From assembly GCF_004785955.1 (NCBI RefSeq), contig NZ_SJER01000009.1, forward strand, positions 1-64,000: DNA of 64,000 nucleotides, given 5' to 3'. The notes under the pieces are model-generated. The model saw only the letters and a program-made list of their open reading frames with translations. It was not told where the DNA came from and did no database searches. Every line of letters starts with the position of its first letter. Position 1 is the first letter of the stretch. This document shows, in pieces, positions 42,443 to 51,004 of this stretch. The stretch is from Halostella litorea. GTDB lineage: Archaea; Halobacteriota; Halobacteria; Halobacteriales; Natronoarchaeaceae. The translations under genes were made by a program, and so were the position numbers.

Positions 42443-43603
42443 ATGGCCGCCCCAGCGTGGTTTTATTCAACGATTGCTCAGGCATCGGCAGCAATTATCG
42501 GCCTGACAATTGCGTTTACAGTCTCTACTCATTTGAGCCGAAGGGAACGCCGGCGTAGGCGTACTGATAAAGCACGAGAAGAGGCAATCGAACTCAAACA
42601 GCGGTATCAGCCGCTAATGGACACAATCGCACGGACAGTCAGAGAAAATGCAGATGTTAATGTTGACAACACACGCTACGAGTTAGAAGACGTCTCTTCA
42701 GTTGAATCATGGGCCAGTAATAAGAATACACCAGTCTCTGCGCAAATCTGGGCACTCACCTCGGGGATTTCACATACCCTCTCGGATTTTACTGTACTTT
42801 CCGCAGAACCCACACGCGAGCAGTTAGCAAAATTGCAGAATGCCGTCCAAGAACTCGAATACAGTCTGCTCTACCGCGATAATGGAAACGATAGAATTCT
42901 CTATACAGAGATAACGGGTCAACCACCCGAAGAAGCGGATGGATTCTATTATCACGATGACATACTGGAAGACGCTGATCAGATCAGTGCGTGGTTAGAC
43001 AGAAATCGACGAACACGAGACGAGAACATTGCAGGTGCCCGCCCAGAGGACTTGACAGGGAAGAATATTTTCTCCCTTGTGACGATAATGGAAATCCTCG
43101 ATTCGGACCTAGATAGCTTCGGAGTTAATGCCGTAGAAAGTGACTTGACGGCGGACTTCCTGCAGCGCAACTTCGGATCACATGTTCTTTCTACCAGTGC
43201 GAGACTCGCAGTTTTTGGTATCTTCCTGCCAATGCTGTTTCTAATCAGTTCACCAGATCTTTCGTTGCCGATGCAGGTTGTCGAAGCCATCCCCTCGATA
43301 TTCTTCGACGTAATCGATGGTTCCCATATCCTACTTAATCTACTTGCCCAGATCACAATACTCTCTGCAAGTGCGTTCTACACGGTTCGGCTCTTCACCA
43401 TTATGAGACTAGATATGAACACGACTGTCCCCACAATGGGAGAGCTTCTAGGAGTTGACAACGGAGACGAGTCAAGTACTGAATCAGATACGACCTCTGA
43501 GAATGGACGATTGGCGAGATTGCTACGGTATGTTGCTCAGTGGGCTCAGATGAAATCCCTCCCCAAAGATCTTCAGGACGATATCCAAGAAACCGGATCG
43601 TAG
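42443..43603 (+). CDS. Membrane protein beside the DUF1156 gene, possible effector
   Basis: The 386-residue protein has an N-terminal TM helix (about residues 12-28, SAAIIGLTIAFTVS) followed by a very basic coiled segment (RRERRRRRTDKARE). A soluble helical domain follows, then two C-terminal TM helices (about 252-270 and 294-314), ending in a charged tail. It is divergent from the methylase gene and convergent with the DUF499 gene. The topology is that of membrane effectors in defence systems, but the family is not recognised. Function is inferred from location only. Confidence 0.5.
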   Translation: MAAPAWFYSTIAQASAAIIGLTIAFTVSTHLSRRERRRRRTDKAREEAIELKQRYQPLMDTIARTVRENADVNVDNTRYELEDVSSVESWASNKNTPVSAQIWALTSGISHTLSDFTVLSAEPTREQLAKLQNAVQELEYSLLYRDNGNDRILYTEITGQPPEEADGFYYHDDILEDADQISAWLDRNRRTRDENIAGARPEDLTGKNIFSLVTIMEILDSDLDSFGVNAVESDLTADFLQRNFGSHVLSTSARLAVFGIFLPMLFLISSPDLSLPMQVVEAIPSIFFDVIDGSHILLNLLAQITILSASAFYTVRLFTIMRLDMNTTVPTMGELLGVDNGDESSTESDTTSENGRLARLLRYVAQWAQMKSLPKDLQDDIQETGS

Positions 43604-43617
43604 CACTCCCAATAACG

Positions 43618-46600
43618 CTACTTTTGGAAGGTGATCTCGATCTTTAGGCTCGACGCCTCTTCCGGCATCCGCTCAAACAGGTCCTGCACCTTCGTGTAGT
43701 CCTGTTCGGACCGCAACGTCAAGCTGACCTGCGTCCGCTCAACGTCGGCGGTCCCCTGAAGAGCACCGGGAACACCCTCCCTGTCGGGCAGCATGAAGGT
43801 GACATCGCCGTACTCGACGCTCCCCGTCTGGTGGTTGTTTCGCCACTTGCTCCGCATCGCAGCGACGTCGTCGCCGTTGTACTCGAAGCGCCACGTATCA
43901 GCCTCTGTGTCGGCCTTCCGGAACGGATAGCCGGGCACCCAGTCGGTGGCCTTGTCCGACCCGGTTGTGTTGACCACGTACTCCGGTTCCTCGTCCTTCC
44001 CGATGTTCTCCAGCAGGAACGTCCGCACCATGTACTCGGTGACGCTGTCGTCGAAGCGGTCGGTGACCTTGTTGACGGTGAACTGGTCACCCGGTTCCAA
44101 GTCCTCGATGTACGCCAGAATCTGGTCACCGATTCGGTCGGACACCGTCGGGACAATCTTGACGGTGGTCGGCTCGCGATCGCCGAGCGATCCGAGATAC
44201 CGACCGCCGGCCTCCAGCACGTAGTCGTCGACGAGGAACTCGTTGACCGCCTCACGAGCAACCGATTCGGTCTCGTCTGGTGGCAGGAACACCGCTTCGT
44301 CCGACCGAACTTCCCCGATGATCGTGTCGAGATTCGCGTACCCGTCGTCGTCGATATGCTCCTCGATACGGTCCACGAGGGACGACGCACCGACGACCTC
44401 CGCACCGCCAACGTCGCGAAGCGTCGCGTCGGACTGCGGCTTGTCGAGGATCTCGTTCCCTTTCACGATGACGTACTGGTCCTCACGGGCGAGCCGGCCG
44501 ATAGCCCGCATCACAACATCGTGACTGTCGCCGTCGATCCAGATCTCGCCGTCCTCAACGAGTTCCAGTTCGAAGTCGCCGATATCGAGCGCAGTCGTCC
44601 CGCTCCCGAAGCGCTGGCGGAGCTCCTGCTCAGCGTCATCGACACCCCACACGTCCACGTCATCCTGCTGAACGAGTACAGTGTCCAGCGAGCTTCCGGA
44701 AAGGTCGTCGCGGAATCCGCCAGTATCACGGGCGAGTACCGGCTTGCCGTCGAGCGCTTCGACGGTTGCGTTCAACACGTCGTTGGCACTGCCAGGAATC
44801 GGGAGTTCCGGGTCACGGAGGAACTGCTCGTAGATATCCTCGACCGATATTTCCCCACGTCGCTCCAGAAGGTCCTCGGCGATGTCCCAGACGTGCGACT
44901 GGAGGTCGAACGGGTCAGCTGCCGCAGAGTCCGCAATGTTCGAGGCGTCGAGTTCCGCCTCGTCGAGGACGAAGACATCGAGATCCATCGGCTCCACTTT
45001 CGCCCACTCGTCATCGTCCATCAGATTGTCGCCGTCGATCACATCGCCGTACAGGAGTTGAAGCTCTTCACGGAGCTCGTTCTCCTCCTGCTCCATCATA
45101 CTGCGAATCGATGTGCGGATTTCGTCGTCGAGAGACTCGTCGGCAAGTACCTGTCGCGCGCCCTCGATGTACCGTGCCTTGTCGATATACCGTGTGCCGG
45201 ACTCGATGGCCTTGTCTCCCGAGGGCTGGACGAACACGAGTGTGTTGCGCCACTCGCGTCCACGACCGTCGTTCGTGATGACCTTCTTCACTTCGTCCTT
45301 GGTCCACTGGCCGTCCTTCACGACGACCTTCACCTCACGGTCGTCCGGGATATCCCGCATATCGTTCGTCCGGAACCCGACTGGGTGCGCGTTCGAGCCG
45401 AAGATATCCGTGATGAAGTCCGCGATCTCGGCCTTCGCTGACGTCTCGGACACATCCACGGCTGCGTTCCGGATGAGTGCGTTCGGGTTCTGCCGGTCGC
45501 GGATGGCGTACTTCCCGTTCAGCTTATGGAGGTGCCATGCAACGCCGTGCAATCGTTCGAGGTTGAGGACGACGTCGGAGACGAGATCACCTGTCTGGTA
45601 GGCACCTATCACGATCTCCGACACCTCCGCACCCTCGCCTTCGCTCGGCTTCAACGAGTAGAGGAGAATCGTGTTCAGGATGCGACGACCGTGGGGCACT
45701 TCATCCGTGTCAACACGACTTTTGATGTCACCGGTAGCGGCGTTCAGTCGTTCGTAGTTGATCTTCGCCAGTTCGTCCTCAAACTCGATGGCGTCGATGT
45801 CGCCGTGTGTGATCAGGTCCGTCTGATCCTGCATCTGCAAGAGGACCTTCGAGAAGAGGTAGATCATCCCGCGCGTGTTCTGGTTGCCCTCATCGGCGTA
45901 GTAGCGTGTCTCGAGGGCATCCAGAAGCACAGGGTGGAACGGATAGAGATCGTGCATCTCCGACAGCAAGTCGTCGGGGAGATCAACGTGCCCGTCGGCT
46001 TGGTCATATGCGTCGAAGTACCCGTTGACGATCTCGCGGGCCGCACTCTCGTTTACGGAGTCGATCAGGCGGTGGCGCAGGACCTCGCGCTTGTCCACCT
46101 GGTTGTTCATGTTGACCTCGACCGCCTGTTCCCGATTCAGAATGTCGTGAACCTCAGATCCTTCGCGGAGCACCGAGACGATCGTGTAGAGTTCGAGATC
46201 CGAGAGCGCGGTCGATTCGAGCAGTGACTGGAGGAAGGCCTTGTTCGCGCTCTTTCGGTCACCCTGAAGCGTATCGAACCAGTCCTCTAATTCGTCCACG
46301 AAGAATGCGACCGTGGTGTCGCCGACAGCCTCCTGAATCGTCTGCATATCGGGATAGCCACCCGACTCGAACGTTCCAGGATCGTAATCGAGCGCCTCGA
46401 AGAACGGCTCCCAGAGGTACTCGTACTGTTCGTTCTGCATCGCAACCGTGATCGGCGTCGCCGACTCCGGAAGCGCAGCGTCGAACCCTTCAACCGAATC
46501 ACTTGCCCACGCAGCCGCGGCGTCGGGATCGTCGAAACAGTGGTACAGTGCCACCATCTGGTGAGACTTCCCACTGCCGTACGGGCCATAGAGAATGTGC

Positions 46601-46833
46601 GTGCCACGTGGGTCGTCCCCAGTCAAGGAATCACGAAGAATCGAAAGGGCCTCCCGAAGGCCCTGAGTCATCAGCGTCCGTTCGAAAAAGAGTGCTGCGT
46701 CAGACTCGAACTCGTCATCGTCATCAACATTGTAGAGTTTTACCTGCCCATCGATCTGTCCTTCTTCCCGAAGCTCGCGGCTGAGAGTCACCGTGTCTTC
46801 GAGCGTATTTGGTAAGGATCCCGTCTGTGCCAT
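43618..46833 (-). CDS. DUF499-type P-loop ATPase
   Basis: The 1071-residue protein has an N-terminal P-loop (ILYGPYGSGKSH, about residues 80-91) and a Walker B-like strand TTVAFFVDELEDW near residue 175. A long C-terminal half follows with winged-helix-like repeats and a terminal beta domain (VSLTLRSEQDYTKVQDLFE). DUF499 ATPases are the motor protein of DUF1156-linked defence loci and are distantly related to the PglY/BrxC ATPases of BREX. Start ATG at 46833 is preferred over a TTG/GTG upstream. A TTTATT element about 35 bases before it could be the TATA box. Confidence 0.8.
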   Translation of the reverse strand: MAQTGSLPNTLEDTVTLSRELREEGQIDGQVKLYNVDDDDEFESDAALFFERTLMTQGLREALSILRDSLTGDDPRGTHILYGPYGSGKSHQMVALYHCFDDPDAAAAWASDSVEGFDAALPESATPITVAMQNEQYEYLWEPFFEALDYDPGTFESGGYPDMQTIQEAVGDTTVAFFVDELEDWFDTLQGDRKSANKAFLQSLLESTALSDLELYTIVSVLREGSEVHDILNREQAVEVNMNNQVDKREVLRHRLIDSVNESAAREIVNGYFDAYDQADGHVDLPDDLLSEMHDLYPFHPVLLDALETRYYADEGNQNTRGMIYLFSKVLLQMQDQTDLITHGDIDAIEFEDELAKINYERLNAATGDIKSRVDTDEVPHGRRILNTILLYSLKPSEGEGAEVSEIVIGAYQTGDLVSDVVLNLERLHGVAWHLHKLNGKYAIRDRQNPNALIRNAAVDVSETSAKAEIADFITDIFGSNAHPVGFRTNDMRDIPDDREVKVVVKDGQWTKDEVKKVITNDGRGREWRNTLVFVQPSGDKAIESGTRYIDKARYIEGARQVLADESLDDEIRTSIRSMMEQEENELREELQLLYGDVIDGDNLMDDDEWAKVEPMDLDVFVLDEAELDASNIADSAAADPFDLQSHVWDIAEDLLERRGEISVEDIYEQFLRDPELPIPGSANDVLNATVEALDGKPVLARDTGGFRDDLSGSSLDTVLVQQDDVDVWGVDDAEQELRQRFGSGTTALDIGDFELELVEDGEIWIDGDSHDVVMRAIGRLAREDQYVIVKGNEILDKPQSDATLRDVGGAEVVGASSLVDRIEEHIDDDGYANLDTIIGEVRSDEAVFLPPDETESVAREAVNEFLVDDYVLEAGGRYLGSLGDREPTTVKIVPTVSDRIGDQILAYIEDLEPGDQFTVNKVTDRFDDSVTEYMVRTFLLENIGKDEEPEYVVNTTGSDKATDWVPGYPFRKADTEADTWRFEYNGDDVAAMRSKWRNNHQTGSVEYGDVTFMLPDREGVPGALQGTADVERTQVSLTLRSEQDYTKVQDLFERMPEEASSLKIEITFQK

Positions 46834-46900
46834 CTTGATACTTAAACAAACCTCAGTGGCACCCAATAAACACTATGGTCCCGCGAATTCAGCAGCTTTG

Positions 46901-47461
46901 TTAGTAGTCTTCAGCCATATCGGGAGGAATCGGAGTGTGGGTGCAATTCGGCCGACTAGGGATTGTTACGGGCGTGTCGTAGTTCTCTTTATCATACCGT
47001 TCTTTCAATCGGTTAAGTAGCGGGTCAATTTCCCACGTGTCGCCAGCTAGTTTCCTGGTACACTCTGACCCTCTGTTTTCGTGTGGCGAATGTGGAATAT
47101 AGCATTCTGAGTACCCGAGTTCCTTCAGTTGTAGAAATGCCCCGTGGTTGTAGAAGCGAACAGCTTGCATTCGAATCAAGGCCTCATTCCAATCGCTGCT
47201 AAACGTATTATTATCGTGTGAATGCGGCGATTCGCGCCGTGGAAGCTCCTGTAGAACACGTTCGTATGCCTCTTGATATTCAATTTCGCAGTCAAAGAAG
47301 TCGAGGAGAATATCTCGTGCATTTTGTTCTCGGTCACCGCCTTCTACCCTCTTTCCATAGATTGGGCGACCAGGAATGATATCGGCGATCTGCGTTTGAA
47401 GGGCATCGTTACTTCGGATTGCTTCGGGGATTTCTAAGTAGTGACTGGCCCACTGGGTCAT
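46901..47461 (-). CDS. Unknown protein with MuF-like C-terminal pattern
   Basis: The 186-residue protein has no certain family. Its C-terminal half (NEALIRMQAVRFYNHGAFLQ, then SECYIPHSPHENRGSECTRK, then VTIPSRPNCTHTPIPP) resembles the end of phage Mu gpF-like head proteins, where Cys-x2-Cys or Cys-x-Lys with W and a PxxHPNC motif holds a zinc site. It lies between the DUF499 ATPase and SNF2 genes in the island; such domains in cellular genes are sometimes polymorphic-toxin parts. Confidence in the likeness is low. Confidence 0.4.
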   Translation of the reverse strand: MTQWASHYLEIPEAIRSNDALQTQIADIIPGRPIYGKRVEGGDREQNARDILLDFFDCEIEYQEAYERVLQELPRRESPHSHDNNTFSSDWNEALIRMQAVRFYNHGAFLQLKELGYSECYIPHSPHENRGSECTRKLAGDTWEIDPLLNRLKERYDKENYDTPVTIPSRPNCTHTPIPPDMAEDY

Positions 47462-47615
47462 CTTTGATTACCTACCCTAATGTTATTTCACACCCACTTA
47501 GTGATTCGGTGGGAGTTCAGCTGCATATTTTCACTTCCGAAATGGAGACACAGCTGCCTGGTTGCTGATTTGTAGTCACAAAACGTATTTCACGCACACC
47601 TGCTTCTACGAACAT

Positions 47616-49370
47616 ATGAGCGGGTACGACCTCGTCGATATCGAGGTCACACACGAATCTGCTGACGATCTTCTGGATTCACTGTCTGAGGACGGTACTG
47701 ATGGGAGTCATCTGCAGAGTATCCAGGCACTCCGTCTGCAAGCAGGCCAACCAGATTCAGAACTCCGGTCACTGAAAGAGTTGGACGAGAACGCCGTCAA
47801 ACTTCTCGAACACCAAGTGGATGCAGCCTACCGGGCTCTCTTCGAAATGGACGGAAAAGCACTCCTGGCTGACGAGGTCGGTCTCGGGAAGACCATCGAG
47901 GTCGGGATGATTCTCAAAGAGATGCACTTCCGTGAAACGGACGAATCCGTCCTCATCCTCACTCCTGCACAGTTGGCCAAACAGTGGCAGGCTGAACTCC
48001 GAGAGAAATTCGGTCTTGACTTCGTCTGCAACTACGACGACGAATTCGAAGATTTCGACGCCCACGATTACATCATTGCAAGCATCGATACTGCGAAGAG
48101 CGAGCGACATCGTCAGACGGTTCTTGACCGCAACTGGGACGTTCTGGTACTCGACGAGGCCCACTACGTCAAAAACGAAGAGACGGACCGTTACGACCTG
48201 ATTGACCGACTTTCCTACAACTACGCGTTCTTCCTGACGGCGACGCCGATTCAGAACGAATTGACTGACCTGTACAACGTCGTCTCGCTACTCCGCCCTG
48301 GGCTATTCGGCACACGCGACGTCTTCCACCACTACTTCGTGAACAGCAATCAGGAGACACTGGTGAATCGAGACGAGCTACAGGATCGGTTGAACAAAGT
48401 GATGATCCGGAACCGACGGGAAGACACAGATATCGATTTCACAGATCGGACTATCGACACACGGACGTTCGATCCCACCCCGAAGGAACGTGAACTCTAC
48501 CAGGCAGTCTCCGACTACGTCAAAGGTGCGTACAGTCAGGACCAAGGCCAGAAGCTCGTATTGATGCTCCTTCAGAAGGAGGTCGTCAGCAGCCCGGTCG
48601 CACTCAAGAAGACCATCGAGAAGCGACTCTACGACCAGTCGGAGCTCACGCACGCAGACGAACTGGAGTCGATCTTAGATCTGATCGATGAGATCGATAC
48701 CGTGACCAAACAGGAACGGCTCTTGGATATCGTCGAAGAAGCCCGCGACAACGTTGAGATGGGGAGAGTCATCGTCTTCACTCAGTTCCGAGCAACCCAA
48801 CAGCAGATCCTCGACAGACTCGCCTCGGAGGGATACACAGTACACGCATTCCACGGCGGGCACTCAAGCAGCGAGAAGGAGCAAATTGTCGAAGACTTCG
48901 AAGAAGAGGGAGGAATCCTCGTCTCAACCGACGCTATGAGTGAAGGCCGTAACCTACAGTTTTGCAATATATTAGTCAATTTAGACTTGCCGTGGAATCC
49001 GATGCGTGTTGAACAACGTATCGGACGCGTACACCGGATCGGCCAGAAGCGAGACGTATTCATCTTCAACATGGCGTTGAAAGATACAGTCGAAGAGTAC
49101 GTACTGGAACGGTTGTACCACAAGATCGATCTCTTCCAGCAGAGCGTCGGAGAACTGAGTTCAATCTTGAGCCGCTTGGAAGAGTCGGGAACAAGCTTCG
49201 AAGACGAGATCTTCGAACGGTTGGTGGCCGCTGATTCCGAAGTCGATCTTGAGAACGACTTCGATGCGATGGCAGTTGACCTCCAGGAACAGCGCGAACT
49301 CGCCGACAAACTTGAGGAGTTCAATAGCGGTGTGTTCGAAGGATTCGATCTGGGGGAGAGCGATGACTGA
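47616..49370 (+). CDS. SNF2/RapA-like helicase of the methylation-linked cassette
   Basis: The 584-residue SWI2/SNF2 protein has Walker A ADEVGLGKT at about 85-93, DEAH motif VLDEAHYVKN near 183, SATP-like TATPIQNELTDL, motif V STDAMSEGRNLQF, and motif VI QRIGRVHRIGQKR. It matches the RapA/HepA branch in length and in its C-terminal coil. In DUF1156/DUF499 defence loci an SNF2 helicase is a standard component, likely remodelling or translocating on target DNA. Its start ATG at 47616 is chosen; the upstream frame is not coding-like. Its end overlaps the next gene (ATGACTGA). Confidence 0.9.
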   Translation: MSGYDLVDIEVTHESADDLLDSLSEDGTDGSHLQSIQALRLQAGQPDSELRSLKELDENAVKLLEHQVDAAYRALFEMDGKALLADEVGLGKTIEVGMILKEMHFRETDESVLILTPAQLAKQWQAELREKFGLDFVCNYDDEFEDFDAHDYIIASIDTAKSERHRQTVLDRNWDVLVLDEAHYVKNEETDRYDLIDRLSYNYAFFLTATPIQNELTDLYNVVSLLRPGLFGTRDVFHHYFVNSNQETLVNRDELQDRLNKVMIRNRREDTDIDFTDRTIDTRTFDPTPKERELYQAVSDYVKGAYSQDQGQKLVLMLLQKEVVSSPVALKKTIEKRLYDQSELTHADELESILDLIDEIDTVTKQERLLDIVEEARDNVEMGRVIVFTQFRATQQQILDRLASEGYTVHAFHGGHSSSEKEQIVEDFEEEGGILVSTDAMSEGRNLQFCNILVNLDLPWNPMRVEQRIGRVHRIGQKRDVFIFNMALKDTVEEYVLERLYHKIDLFQQSVGELSSILSRLEESGTSFEDEIFERLVAADSEVDLENDFDAMAVDLQEQRELADKLEEFNSGVFEGFDLGESDD

Positions 49371-50526
49371 CGCTTCGATTTCTGTCACGCAATCTGTGGT
49401 AGAGCAGTTCACAGAACGGTATCTCCGATCTATCGGCTGTTCCATCGAGCGAAGTGACGATCGCTGGCTGGTGTCGGTACCCGATGACACAGACACCGAG
49501 ATTACCCACGGGAGACACACACTCATCCGGGGGGAGGGTACTCCAGACGATGACGATGATAGAACGAAACGGCTGCATCCAGAGAGTGCGTTCTTTCAAC
49601 AGCTACTCCGTGAGGCGGGTGAACGATCGCCGTCTGGCAAGCTGTCGATAGAGAGTGAATCTGACATCGAGAGTCCGGAGTGGATCCAAAACGGCGCTGT
49701 CGAGGTACAGAGCGCACAGTTCACTCCGTACTACGACCGCACAGCCATCGTGGTTCTCTTTCGTGTCGGTATCGAGACCGTCAGTGAATACCAGCAAGAG
49801 CTTCTCCGCGCCATCGCTGTAGACGCGCGGTCAGAGGAGAGCCTTCCAAAGCTGGCGGAGACATTCCTCGACACCACCACAGTAGAGACCGAGACGGCCT
49901 CTGATGGCGCTGTACAGCTGACCAAGACAGATGTGCGACCTCTCCTCGAAACAGCTCGGGAACTGTTGCTGGAAAGCGTACAGGGGCAGCTCGACGACAT
50001 TCATCGAGAAGCCTCGCGTGCGGCAGATTCAGAAGTTGAAGAGTACCGTCAGATGCAACAACAGCGTATCCAGGAGCTACAGGAAGAACACTCGAACCTG
50101 TCGTCGAAGATCAACGATCTGAGTGAGAAGATCAACACAGGAGACGAGGATTCACGCGTCCGGGCGTTGCGAGAACGGAAAAAACTCAAATCGGAGTACG
50201 AGGAACTCGACGAGACGCTCAGCGAATTACAGGAGCGCCGTGACAGTGGATTCCCCAATCGACAACGAGAAATCCGAGAGCGGCACTCACTCGACGTGCA
50301 GGTCACACCGCTTACTCTGACGGAAGTTGAGTACGAGCGAGGCGAGATCGATTTCGAACTTATCGACGGTAGCATACATCAAACCGTCACTCTCGGATAC
50401 GGGAGTGGGATCGGTGTAGTCGATACTGTTCGATGTTCGTCGTGTGAACGCGAACTCACCGAACGCAACCCGCTTCAAACGATTTCAGATGGACTCAAAT
50501 GCCAGAGTTGTACCAAAGAGCGGTGA
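49363..50526 (+). CDS. Coiled-coil zinc-ribbon partner of the SNF2 helicase
   Basis: The 387-residue protein has an N-terminal alpha/beta domain (about 1-180), a coiled coil (about 220-320, RIQELQEEHSNLSSKINDL onward) and a C-terminal zinc ribbon (CSSCERELTER...CQSC). It overlaps the SNF2 gene by 8 bases and is co-translated, so it is probably its dedicated partner for DNA or substrate recognition. No named family. Start ATG 49363; the longer frame extends into the SNF2 gene only. Confidence 0.65.
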   Translation: MTDASISVTQSVVEQFTERYLRSIGCSIERSDDRWLVSVPDDTDTEITHGRHTLIRGEGTPDDDDDRTKRLHPESAFFQQLLREAGERSPSGKLSIESESDIESPEWIQNGAVEVQSAQFTPYYDRTAIVVLFRVGIETVSEYQQELLRAIAVDARSEESLPKLAETFLDTTTVETETASDGAVQLTKTDVRPLLETARELLLESVQGQLDDIHREASRAADSEVEEYRQMQQQRIQELQEEHSNLSSKINDLSEKINTGDEDSRVRALRERKKLKSEYEELDETLSELQERRDSGFPNRQREIRERHSLDVQVTPLTLTEVEYERGEIDFELIDGSIHQTVTLGYGSGIGVVDTVRCSSCERELTERNPLQTISDGLKCQSCTKER

Positions 50527-50700
50527 TACGGCGACCCCTCGATAGTTCAATAGAGCAAAGCCCCGGAGCGAATAGAGCCAGTACACTGATTAGTCAAGGA
50601 AGCCGCCGAACGAGTTGGATATCTGGAACTGAAGGCAACGTCAGGGCTACCGAAGTGAGAATTTGCTGAAAAGATTCGAAACCTCGGTGAAGTGGCGCTG

Positions 50701-50805
50701 TTAGTCTTGGAGGGTGGCAACTGTTCGGCCCGTTTCCTCGGCCTCTTCGCTGCGCGACATATTGTACGTCGCGAGCGCTTCTTCAACCGCCTCATCAAGA
50801 CTCAT
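50701..50805 (-). CDS. 34-residue microprotein (copy 2)
   Basis: The product begins MSLDEAVEEALATYN and ends VATLQD, from ATG 50805 to TAA at 50701-50703. It has exactly the length of the ORF at 30770-30874 and shares MSL, x-E-x-V, RSE, E-x-G, VA-x-L and a final Asp with it, about 14 of 34 positions. It is 198 bases from the preceding stop and 199 from the AddA-like gene's end. Such sharing is unlikely by chance for a non-coding stretch. Confidence 0.5.
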   Translation of the reverse strand: MSLDEAVEEALATYNMSRSEEAEETGRTVATLQD

Positions 50806-51004
50806 TGGTCGACCTAATTTTGACTCTTCTACCGTATAAACGCATGCATGGCACCAGACAAGTAACAAGCAGCCTCAGTTCATCTCGGTCGGTGCTGAGT
50901 GCGCGGATGTTCTTCTCTGCTCTGAGGAATCCGTTGCCGCCGAACAACTTGGCTCCGAACGAATTCCGGTTATGTCCAAGGAGATATCTGGATCTGCGGT
51001 ATGA

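Noticed and set aside
39557-50526. DISARM system
   Set aside because: There is an SNF2 helicase and a methylase, but I see no DrmA or DrmB (DUF1998) or PLD-type DrmC gene.
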